The notes under the pieces are model-generated. The model did no database searches. It was not told the DNA's origin and saw only the letters and a list, made by a program, of their open reading frames with translations. DNA of 8,812 nucleotides from Lachnospiraceae bacterium (GTDB lineage: Bacteria; Bacillota; Clostridia; Lachnospirales; Lachnospiraceae): NCBI GenBank assembly GCA_017444545.1, contig JAFSWJ010000117.1:1-8812 (forward strand), in the 5' to 3' direction. This document shows positions 1 to 5,349 of this stretch, piece after piece. The first letter of the stretch is position 1. Every line of letters starts with the position of its first letter. Both the position numbers and the translations under genes were made by a program.

Positions 1-1709
1 ATCTGCTGGAGCCGCACGTTGAGGTTTTCGACTCCGAGAGTTCCCTTTCTCATGGGCGAGAGCACCTGTATCTCCCCTGAGCCGCAGCCTACATAGGGAG
101 GAAGTTTTTTCTTTATGAGATAATCAATGCCTTCGATGATCTTTTCGGCATTGTTTCTTTCGAGAAAGAAAAAGTCCTTTGAATCGTTGTCGAGACGGAT
201 CTGCCGGCCAAGCCTGATATTGTGGGCGTTTGTGACTATGTCTCCGGCCTCCGACTGCCTGTATATCTTTGAAAGAGTCACAACCTCAAAGCATCCGGAG
301 TTGATGAGGTCCTTGAGTACAGCTCCCGGTCCCACGGAGGGAAGCTGGTTTTCATCTCCCACCAGGATCAGCTTTGTGCCGTGGGCAACCGCCATGAGAA
401 GTGATCTGAAGAGATAGATATCTACCATCGACATCTCATCCACTATGAGGATATCAGTCTCCAGGGGGTTTTCACGGTCATGGGAAAACCTCCTTTTTTC
501 CGCATCGCCCTCCCGTCCTCCGACGCCCAGGGTCCTGTGGATGGTGGCGGCATCATAGCCTGTGGCTGCGGACATCCTTTTTGCGGCCCTGCCCGTAGGC
601 GCAGTCAGCAGGATCTCATAGCCTTCGTTTGCAAAATATTCCAGCATGACCCTGATGATGGTGGTCTTGCCGGTGCCGGGTCCTCCGGTCAGGATGAACA
701 CCCCGTTTTCGATCGCCTTTGTAACAGCCAGGAGCTGGCTGTCCTCAAGCACTATGTCCAGCTTTTTCTGTATCCTTTCAAGAGCTGTCCCGACTTCCTT
801 TTCATCCTGTTTTATCAGGGTGTTCAGCTCGAGAAGCTTTGATGCGCATTCCGACTCGGCATTAAAGGCCGATGCGGAAAACACAAGGGTGCTGTCGTCA
901 TCCCCGGTCCTTTGCATCACCTTCCTGTCGATGGAAAGATCTGCCAGAGCCTTTTCAGCCTCATCTTTTCCCGACTCCAAAAGCTCATCTGCCCTGTTTA
1001 TCAGATCCTCCTGCCTCAGGCAGGTGTTGCCCTCTGCCTCAGCCTGCGAAAGGATGTAGAGCAGACCGTAACGTGTACGGCTGCCCGGATCGGACACCGA
1101 GCCGACAGCACGGGCCAGTGTATCGGCTGTTTTAAAGCCCACGCCCTCAATGTCTTCTATTAATCTGTAGGGGTTTTTCCTGATGATATCGTAGAGTCCG
1201 TCTTTGTATCTGTCGTAGATCTTTTGGATGAGAGTATTTGAAAGTCCGTATTGCTGGAGAAATGAAAAGGCATTTCTTGAGGCTGCCCTTTGTTCGAAGG
1301 CTGCGGAAATCTCCATCGCCTTTCTGATGCTGATGCCCTTCACCTCGGCGAGCCTTTCCGGCTCCTCCTCGATGATCCTGAAAGAATCAACGTCAAAGCG
1401 GTCAACTATCCTGCCGGCCAGAGCCTGACCTATGCCCTTCACCGCCCCCGAGGAAAGATACCTCAGTATGGATTCCCTGTCCTCAAGAGCCCGGAGCTCA
1501 TAGGAATCCATGCGAAACTGCAGGTCATAGACGGGGTGCTTCACATACTCTCCCTCAAACATCACCGCCTCACCGGCATCAAAGGAGGGCATGTTGCCGA
1601 CCACCGTTATGTTTTTATTATCCTTTTGTACAAGCTCAAGGACCGTATAGCCGTTGTCTTCGTTTCTGTAGATGACGTGGTCAACGATCCCTTCTATCCT
1701 ATCCTTCAA
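1..1709 (-). CDS. recD2: RecD2-type ATP-dependent DNA helicase (3' end cut by window edge)
   Basis: Superfamily 1B helicase of the RecD2 class, which unwinds DNA 5'-3' in repair and replication-fork maintenance without RecBC. The open frame gives 569 codons, and about 170 C-terminal residues are missing compared with the usual RecD2 length. The N-terminus (IEGIVDHVIYRNEDNGYTV) matches the OB-like extension of RecD2. A helix-hairpin-helix region follows (VKGIGQALAGRIV; IEGVGFKTAD). Next come a Q-motif region (SQLLAV), Walker A GGPGTGKTT at residues 342-350, motif Ia APTGRAAKRM, motif II DEMSMVD at 424-430, motif III GDENQLPSVGPG, the motif IV-like KIYRQ, and LSPMRKGTLGVENLN near the edge. The start is TTG at 1709-1707: the frame has a TAA three codons upstream and no nearer ATG or GTG. 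GGAAA lies 9 nt upstream. The gene overlaps the rod-binding gene by 11 nt, which suggests translational coupling. Family assignment is very secure; the start is less certain. Confidence 0.95.
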   Translation of the reverse strand, partial: MKDRIEGIVDHVIYRNEDNGYTVLELVQKDNKNITVVGNMPSFDAGEAVMFEGEYVKHPVYDLQFRMDSYELRALEDRESILRYLSSGAVKGIGQALAGRIVDRFDVDSFRIIEEEPERLAEVKGISIRKAMEISAAFEQRAASRNAFSFLQQYGLSNTLIQKIYDRYKDGLYDIIRKNPYRLIEDIEGVGFKTADTLARAVGSVSDPGSRTRYGLLYILSQAEAEGNTCLRQEDLINRADELLESGKDEAEKALADLSIDRKVMQRTGDDDSTLVFSASAFNAESECASKLLELNTLIKQDEKEVGTALERIQKKLDIVLEDSQLLAVTKAIENGVFILTGGPGTGKTTIIRVMLEYFANEGYEILLTAPTGRAAKRMSAATGYDAATIHRTLGVGGREGDAEKRRFSHDRENPLETDILIVDEMSMVDIYLFRSLLMAVAHGTKLILVGDENQLPSVGPGAVLKDLINSGCFEVVTLSKIYRQSEAGDIVTNAHNIRLGRQIRLDNDSKDFFFLERNNAEKIIEGIDYLIKKKLPPYVGCGSGEIQVLSPMRKGTLGVENLNVRLQQ

Positions 1710-2136
1710 TATCGTTTATTTCCGGCGTTTCCTTTTCCGTATCCTGTGTCTTTGGCGTTTCCGCCTCCGGCGGTATCACCGCACTGTAGTTTCTTTTCAT
1801 CTGTTCGTACATCATCTGCGCAAGTCCGAGCCCCTGCTGCTCTCCCGCCTTTGACGCAAGCTTCTGCCTGACGTCATCCTTGAAAAAGTTCACCAGTCGG
1901 TCGTCGGAATTGTAGCCCATGTCAGACTTTGGCACGGTCTTTTCCATTTCCTTGAAGACCTGCTCGATGAAATATGCCTCAAACTGCTTGCAGACGTCCA
2001 TGAGTTCGTCATCGGAAGTGTTTTTGTCCGTGGAATTCAGCCTGTTTTTGAGGCTTGTATATTGCGCCGTCTTTGATGCGGCATCATCCTGAACATTATT
2101 CAGATAATTTGAAAAATATGAGGAATCAATATCCAT
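1699..2136 (-). CDS. flgJ: FlgJ-like rod-binding protein, single domain
   Basis: A 145-residue protein resembling the N-terminal rod-binding domain of FlgJ, which caps or scaffolds assembly of the flagellar rod. The recognisable core runs from about residue 43 to 112 (ELMDVCKQFEAYFIEQVFKE, then a GLGLAQMMYEQMKR segment). It lacks the C-terminal peptidoglycan-hydrolase domain of enterobacterial FlgJ, so any wall-cutting activity must come from another gene. The last 25 or so residues form a Pro/Thr/Glu-rich acidic tail that looks disordered. No signal peptide or membrane segment is seen, as expected for a protein exported by the flagellar type III apparatus. The ATG lies 6 nt after the flgG stop. 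The ribosome binding site (GAGGTGA) overlaps the last flgG codons, which supports one transcript with coupled translation. The symbol reflects domain similarity only. Confidence 0.88.
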   Translation of the reverse strand: MDIDSSYFSNYLNNVQDDAASKTAQYTSLKNRLNSTDKNTSDDELMDVCKQFEAYFIEQVFKEMEKTVPKSDMGYNSDDRLVNFFKDDVRQKLASKAGEQQGLGLAQMMYEQMKRNYSAVIPPEAETPKTQDTEKETPEINDIEG

Positions 2137-2142
2137 GCGCTA

Positions 2143-2958
2143 TCACCTCTTGACCTGAACCGCAGTGGACATCATGTCGTCCGTTGTCGTGATCGCCTTT
2201 GAATTGAGTTCATAGGCTCTCTGTGCAACGATCAGGTTTACCATCTCGTCTGCCACCTGGACATTTGAACCTTCCAGATATCCCTGTCTGACCACGGATT
2301 TTTTGAGGTTCGCATTTGTAGCTTCGTTCATCACCGCTCCGGAAGCCGCTGTCACCGTATAGAGGCTGTCCCCCTCCTTGTTGAGTCCCTTGGGATTGAG
2401 GAACTGGAAAAGTCCTATGGTCACGTTTATGGGCTGGGGGTTATTGTTTGCATCCGGATACATGATGGAGCCGTCCGCTCCCACCGTGAGCCTGTTGGCT
2501 ATGTACTGATTACCCAGAGTGATGGGCTGGGCGTTTGTATTCAGCACCGCACGCCCGTCAGAATCAGTGAGTGCTATGCCGTTTTGCGTGAGTGACCAGT
2601 TGAAATCACCGTTCCTTGTATAATAAGTGACTCCGTCCTCCCCGCGGACTGCAAAGAAGCCGTCTCCCTGGATGGCAAAGGCTGTGATATTTTCGGACTC
2701 AAGCAGGGAACCCTGGGTAAATTCCGAAGTGATGGATGCATTTCTGGTACCAAGTCCCACCTGGGCGCTGATGGGCTTTTGCTGCCCGTTTGCCGTCGTG
2801 GTCCTGGTCTGGAGATTCTGGTAGAGGAGGCTCTTGAACTCATTTACCTCCGTCTTGTAGCCTACGGTGTTCACGTTTGCGATATTGTTCGCTATCGTGT
2901 CGACATTATTCTGTTGTGCTATCATGCCGGTTGCGGCTGTCCATAATGAACGTACCAT
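2143..2958 (-). CDS. flgG: Flagellar basal-body distal rod protein FlgG
   Basis: A 271-residue axial flagellar protein of the FlgG/FlhP family, a subunit of the distal rod outside the cytoplasmic membrane. The N-terminal rod domain has the characteristic pattern TAATGMIAQQNNVDTIANNI followed by ANVNTVGYK. The central part contains GDGFFAV and YTRNGDF, typical of FlgE/F/G hook-basal-body proteins. The C-terminal domain reads EGSNVQVADEMVNLIVAQRA and then YELNSKAITTTDDMM, forming the paired D0 helix. Length is close to the usual 260 residues. A perfect AGGAGG (2966-2971) sits 7 nt before the ATG, the strongest ribosome binding site in the operon, consistent with a protein needed in more copies than its neighbours. 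It lies 67 nt downstream of flgF and 6 nt upstream of the rod-binding gene. Confidence 0.95.
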   Translation of the reverse strand: MVRSLWTAATGMIAQQNNVDTIANNIANVNTVGYKTEVNEFKSLLYQNLQTRTTTANGQQKPISAQVGLGTRNASITSEFTQGSLLESENITAFAIQGDGFFAVRGEDGVTYYTRNGDFNWSLTQNGIALTDSDGRAVLNTNAQPITLGNQYIANRLTVGADGSIMYPDANNNPQPINVTIGLFQFLNPKGLNKEGDSLYTVTAASGAVMNEATNANLKKSVVRQGYLEGSNVQVADEMVNLIVAQRAYELNSKAITTTDDMMSTAVQVKR

Positions 2959-3025
2959 GTCATTTCCTCCTGTGATGTTGCCGATTGCAGTTTACTGCGA
3001 TCCGGATGCAGCGAGCCTTTTCAGG

Positions 3026-3805
3026 TTACTGCAGCCTTCCAAGATTGTTGACAGCCGTGTCGAGTGAATCATCCATAGTCTGTATTATCTTTTGATTTGC
3101 TTCGTAATGCCTCTGTACCGATATCATCTGGACCATCTCAGATACTATATCCACGTTTGACTGCTCCAGATATCCGGATATGGTCTGTGCCTGGGAGGGC
3201 ACCTCCTGTGCGCCTTCCACAGTCTCATACATGTTCTCGCCGAACTTGAGCAGATAATCATAATCATTGAAATCTGTTACGGCGATGGTGGCGACCAGCT
3301 GGTTGTTTCCCTGGTATATGTTTCCCTGTCTGTCGATCCTTGCATCCTGGGTTGGATCCAGAGTGATGTGATTTCCGTTTGTGTCAAGAACGAAATCCCC
3401 GTCCTTTGTGACCAGCGCTCCTCCGCTTGTAAGCGTGAAGGCACCGTCTCTGGTATATTTCGTGGAGGTGACCCCGGCCTTGTCGGTGTATTCTATCTCA
3501 AAGAAGCCATAGGTCGAAAGCGCCAGATCGAAGGTATTGTCTGTCTGCTTCATGCCGCCCTCCGACCAGTCGGTATAGGTCTCGCCTATCTTCACACCGG
3601 GCTGCATGAAGCCCATCCTCTTTGACAGGTACCAGTCGGAGTGATCCTTTATCTTGACTGCCAATGCATCGTGAAAGGACTGCTGGGTCGCTCCCTCCTT
3701 TTTGTAGCCTGTGGTATTGAAGTTTGCCAGGTTGTTTGTGAGCGTATCCATGCGGTGCTCTTCGTTTATCATCGCAGTATGCGCAGTGTATAAACCTTTA
3801 ACCAT
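3026..3805 (-). CDS. flgF: Flagellar rod protein FlgF/FlhO (hook-basal body family)
   Basis: A 259-residue member of the flagellar rod/hook family, paralogous to the next gene. Its N-terminus (MVKGLYTAHTAMINEEHRMD, then TLTNNLANFNTTGYKK) is the rod-domain signature. The middle holds FFEIEYTDK and YTRDGAFTLT, and the C-terminus SGYLEQSNVDIVSEMVQMI is the matching D0 helix. Its position before flgG, its lower similarity to canonical FlgG, and the mbl-flhO-flhP order known from Bacillus point to FlgF/FlhO, a proximal rod subunit. FlgF and FlgG are hard to separate by eye, so the family is secure and the exact symbol less so. The start has an AAAGGAG ribosome binding site just upstream, and that site lies inside a repeated sequence shared with position 3941-3973. 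The promoter is probably upstream of mbl; none was seen in the 216 bp gap. Confidence 0.92.
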   Translation of the reverse strand: MVKGLYTAHTAMINEEHRMDTLTNNLANFNTTGYKKEGATQQSFHDALAVKIKDHSDWYLSKRMGFMQPGVKIGETYTDWSEGGMKQTDNTFDLALSTYGFFEIEYTDKAGVTSTKYTRDGAFTLTSGGALVTKDGDFVLDTNGNHITLDPTQDARIDRQGNIYQGNNQLVATIAVTDFNDYDYLLKFGENMYETVEGAQEVPSQAQTISGYLEQSNVDIVSEMVQMISVQRHYEANQKIIQTMDDSLDTAVNNLGRLQ

Positions 3806-3807
3806 GG

Positions 3808-3840
3808 TGCTCCTTTCTCATCCTTTTTGTTTCCAAAGTC
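3808..3840. repeat. 33 bp direct repeat, copy 1 (contains flgF ribosome binding site)
   Basis: This 33 bp stretch matches 3941-3973 at 29 of 33 positions by manual alignment, in the same orientation and 133 bp apart. On the minus strand it begins GACTTTGGAAACAAAAA and runs into the AAAGGAG that serves flgF. One copy is therefore functional 5' untranslated sequence. The other lies just downstream of mbl. Confidence 0.75.
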
Positions 3841-3868
3841 CGGCTTTTCCGAGTCTGTCACTAAACAC

Positions 3869-3903
3869 GGATTGCTCCGCTGCCTTCGCAGCTCCCGCAA
3901 TCC
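3869..3903. repeat. Interrupted GC-rich hairpin in mbl-flgF gap
   Basis: On the plus strand GGATTGC and GCTGC pair with GCAGC and GCAATCC around a CTTC loop, with a small TCC/TCCC internal loop. A second hairpin at 3925-3941 (AATTTGC, TTC, GCAAATT) has the very stable GCGAAGC mini-hairpin as its tip on the minus strand. Neither is followed by a T-run on the minus strand, so they do not look like intrinsic terminators for this operon. They look like parts of a structured intergenic repeat. Confidence 0.7.
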
Positions 3904-3940
3904 TGAAAACATTCGGAATCCGCTAATTTGCTTCGCAAAT

Positions 3941-3973
3941 TGCTGCTTCCTCATGTTTTTTGTTTCCAAAGTC
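3941..3973. repeat. 33 bp direct repeat, copy 2
   Basis: Partner of the copy at 3808-3840, with four mismatches. Its mbl-proximal end (GTTTCCAAAGTC) is also the left arm of the 57 bp palindrome at 3962-4018. The direct repeat and the palindrome therefore share sequence, as expected for one composite repeat element. Confidence 0.75.
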
Positions 3974-4018
3974 ATATATTGCCTCAAGCAAGCTTGAGCA
4001 ATATATGACCTTGGAAAC
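3962..4018. repeat. 57 bp near-perfect palindrome directly after mbl
   Basis: The arms pair as GTTTCCAA, one A/C mismatch, GTCATATATTGC, one bulged C, TCAAG, with a CAAG loop, so about 25 base pairs in all. It ends 3 nt after the mbl TAA. On the minus strand the structure is followed by AAAAAA, not T, so it lacks the U-tract of an intrinsic terminator. It could act as an mRNA 3' or processing hairpin between mbl and flgF, or be a mobile palindromic repeat. Function is unknown. Confidence 0.85.
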
Positions 4019-4021
4019 TGT

Positions 4022-5020
4022 TTAGTTCACGTCGTCGTGGTACCCGCTCAGGAAGTCCACGTATTTTCCTGTCCCGATGGCAACCGCTGTCATGGGATCC
4101 TCTGCCGTCATGGTATTGATACCGGTCTTTTCGGTGATGAGCTCCTCGAGACCCCGGAGCAGACATCCGCCTCCCGTGAGGACTATGCCGCGGCTTGCGA
4201 TATCCGCCGCAAGCTCAGGGGGAGTACGCTCCAATACACTGTGAATGGCCTCTACTATCTGTGCAGTGGTCTCCTTGAGTGCCTCCTCGGTCTCCTCGGA
4301 GGATACCTCTATCGTCACGGGAAGTCCCGTCAGCAGGTTTCTTCCCCTCACATCCATGTAATCGATCTCAGGCCTCTGGAATACCGAGCCTATATTGATC
4401 TTTAAATCCTCGGCCGTTCTCTCTCCTATGAGAAGGTTGTGCTTTTTCCTCATATATCTGACTATGGCCTCGTCAAAATCATCTCCCGCTATCTTGATGG
4501 AGGTGGATTCCACCGCTCCACCAAGGGATATGACTGCTATATCGGAGGTGCCGCCGCCTATATCGACGATCATGTTGCCGCAGGCCTTTGAGATGTCTAT
4601 GCCCGCTCCTATGGCCGCCGCTATGGGCTCCTCTATGATGCCCACCTCTCTGGCTCCCGCCTGATAGGCCGCATCCTCAACAGCCTTTCTCTCAACCTCA
4701 CTGGCCGCCGAGGGCACACCCACACAGATACGGGGTTTTCTGAAGGTTTTCTTGCCGACCGCCTTCTGGATGAAGTATTTGAGCATCTTTTCCGTAACTG
4801 TATAATCAGAGATGACTCCCTGTCTCATGGGCCTGATGGCAACTATGTTGCCGGGTGTACGGCCAAGCATGAGTCTGGCATCCTCGCCTATAGCCTTGAT
4901 CTTGTTTGTGTCCCTGTCAAAAGCCACCACAGACGGCTCCTTCAGGACAACACCCTTGCCTCTTATATATACCAGGACACTCGCGGTCCCCAGATCTATA
5001 CCAATATCTGTTCCGTTCAT
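4022..5020 (-). CDS. mbl: MreB/Mbl-family cell-shape actin
   Basis: A 332-residue bacterial actin that polymerises under the membrane and guides lateral cell-wall synthesis. ATPase landmarks are phosphate-1 DIGIDLGTAS (residues 5-14), the phosphate-2 loop VDIGGGTSDIAVIS, and the adenosine loop LTGGGCLLRGL. GRTPGNIVAIRP, LLIGERTAEDLKI and VLERTPPELAADI are diagnostic for the MreB/Mbl/MreBH group. Length matches the family. The frame opens 12 codons earlier (ATG at 5056), but I chose 5020: GGGAG stands 8 nt before it, the family N-terminus begins here, and the upstream ATG falls almost on the predicted transcription start. The name Mbl is preferred to MreB because of the downstream flgF-flgG pair, as in B. 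subtilis mbl-flhO-flhP, and because mreC/mreD are absent. A SigA-type promoter lies about 45 nt upstream and a SigD-type promoter about 130 nt upstream. Confidence 0.93.
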   Translation of the reverse strand: MNGTDIGIDLGTASVLVYIRGKGVVLKEPSVVAFDRDTNKIKAIGEDARLMLGRTPGNIVAIRPMRQGVISDYTVTEKMLKYFIQKAVGKKTFRKPRICVGVPSAASEVERKAVEDAAYQAGAREVGIIEEPIAAAIGAGIDISKACGNMIVDIGGGTSDIAVISLGGAVESTSIKIAGDDFDEAIVRYMRKKHNLLIGERTAEDLKINIGSVFQRPEIDYMDVRGRNLLTGLPVTIEVSSEETEEALKETTAQIVEAIHSVLERTPPELAADIASRGIVLTGGGCLLRGLEELITEKTGINTMTAEDPMTAVAIGTGKYVDFLSGYHDDVN

Positions 5021-5028
5021 TCCGTAAT

Positions 5029-5033
5029 CTCCC
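5029..5033 (-). promoter_or_regulatory. Ribosome binding site deciding the mbl start
   Basis: GGGAG with an 8 nt spacer to the ATG at 5020-5018. It favours this start over the in-frame ATG at 5056, which would add 12 residues (MHCLYGILGDYG) not seen in MreB-family N-termini. Confidence 0.8.
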
Positions 5034-5063
5034 AAAATTCCATATAAACAGTGCAACTAATAA

Positions 5064-5092
5064 ATTTTAAGTCGAAACGAACGTTTTTTCAA
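5064..5092 (-). promoter_or_regulatory. SigA-type promoter for mbl
   Basis: TTGAAA at 5092-5087 and TAAAAT at 5069-5064 are separated by exactly 17 nt, close to the SigA consensus TTGACA-17-TATAAT. The predicted start of transcription is near 5057, giving a leader of roughly 35 nt before the mbl ATG. It lies downstream of the intrinsic terminator at 5108-5138, so it can drive mbl independently of uvrA read-through. Confidence 0.75.
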
Positions 5093-5107
5093 TATGTAAA
5101 ATCTACT

Positions 5108-5138
5108 AAAAAAGGACGCAACTACTTAAATTGCGTCC
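5108..5138 (-). terminator. Rho-independent terminator between uvrA and mbl
   Basis: On the minus strand GGACGCAA pairs with TTGCGTCC across a 9 nt loop, followed at once by six T (5113-5108). This is a textbook intrinsic terminator. It probably ends the glycosyltransferase-uvrA transcript, although it lies about 210 nt past the uvrA stop because the palindromic element and the SigD-like promoter lie between. A weaker hairpin (ATTGC/GCAAT, 5145-5130) would compete with its 5' arm. Confidence 0.85.
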
Positions 5139-5149
5139 CTGCAATAGTT

Positions 5150-5177
5150 ATATCGGCAGTATAGTGAAAATACTTTA
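5150..5177 (-). promoter_or_regulatory. SigD (sigma-28) flagellar-type promoter
   Basis: TAAA at 5177-5174 and GCCGATAT at 5157-5150, with 16 nt between, reading towards mbl and the flagellar genes. This matches the SigD/FliA consensus (TAAA, about 15 nt, GCCGATAT/A) at every core position. An exact -10 octamer at suitable spacing, upstream of flagellar genes and in the right direction, is unlikely to be chance. The predicted start is near 5143, only a few bases before the terminator stem, so full-length transcription would have to pass that terminator. Confidence 0.7.
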
Positions 5178-5186
5178 TACCAAATT

Positions 5187-5347
5187 TAAAAGTGGGACAG
5201 GGGACGTATCTCTGTCCCACTTTTATGTTAACCGTTTTAAATTAAGGGGACAGTTCATGTTTCGTGAAAAACCAAAACAGAGAACCGTCCCCCTTGCTTT
5301 TATAGGTTACATAATTGTGGGACATAGATACGTCCCCTGTCCCACAA
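5187..5347. repeat. Composite REP/REPIN-like nested palindrome
   Basis: Three hairpins form one large inverted repeat centred near 5269. The outer units 5192-5220 and 5317-5345 both begin GTGGGACA and end TGTCCCAC or CTGTCCCAC. One is the reverse complement of the other at 28 of 29 positions, and each is itself a hairpin. The left one extends to a 14 bp stem (5187-5200 with 5212-5225). Inside, TTATGTTAACC (5223-5233) is mirrored by GGTTACATAA. The centre is a hairpin of GGGGACAGTTC (5246-5256) with GAACCGTCCCC (5282-5292). This layout resembles palindromic repeats mobilised in trans by RAYT/IS200-like Y1 transposases, but no transposase is present here, so that link is inference. The AAAA...TTTT flanks of the left hairpin could also let it terminate transcription in both directions. 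Confidence 0.8.
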
Positions 5348-5349
5348 AT

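Noticed and set aside
127..1871. Several plus-strand open frames of 60-193 codons across the left end
   Set aside because: They lie antisense to recD2 and the rod-binding gene, which translate cleanly with full family motifs. The plus-strand products show no domain or low-complexity sense and no ribosome binding sites.
3769..3987. A 72-codon minus-strand frame across the mbl-flgF gap (starts MRQYMTLETKNMRKQQF)
   Set aside because: It is made of the repeat and hairpins, overlaps the flgF start out of frame, and has no recognisable domain or ribosome binding site. It is best read as translation of repeat DNA.
3962..4018. Intrinsic terminator of mbl
   Set aside because: The hairpin is strong, but on the coding strand it is followed by an A-run, not a T-run. 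The T-run lies on the other strand in the wrong position for mbl transcripts.
5187..5347. CRISPR-like repeat array
   Set aside because: There are only two 29 bp copies, in opposite orientations, with no regular spacers and no cas genes. The symmetry is that of a nested palindrome.
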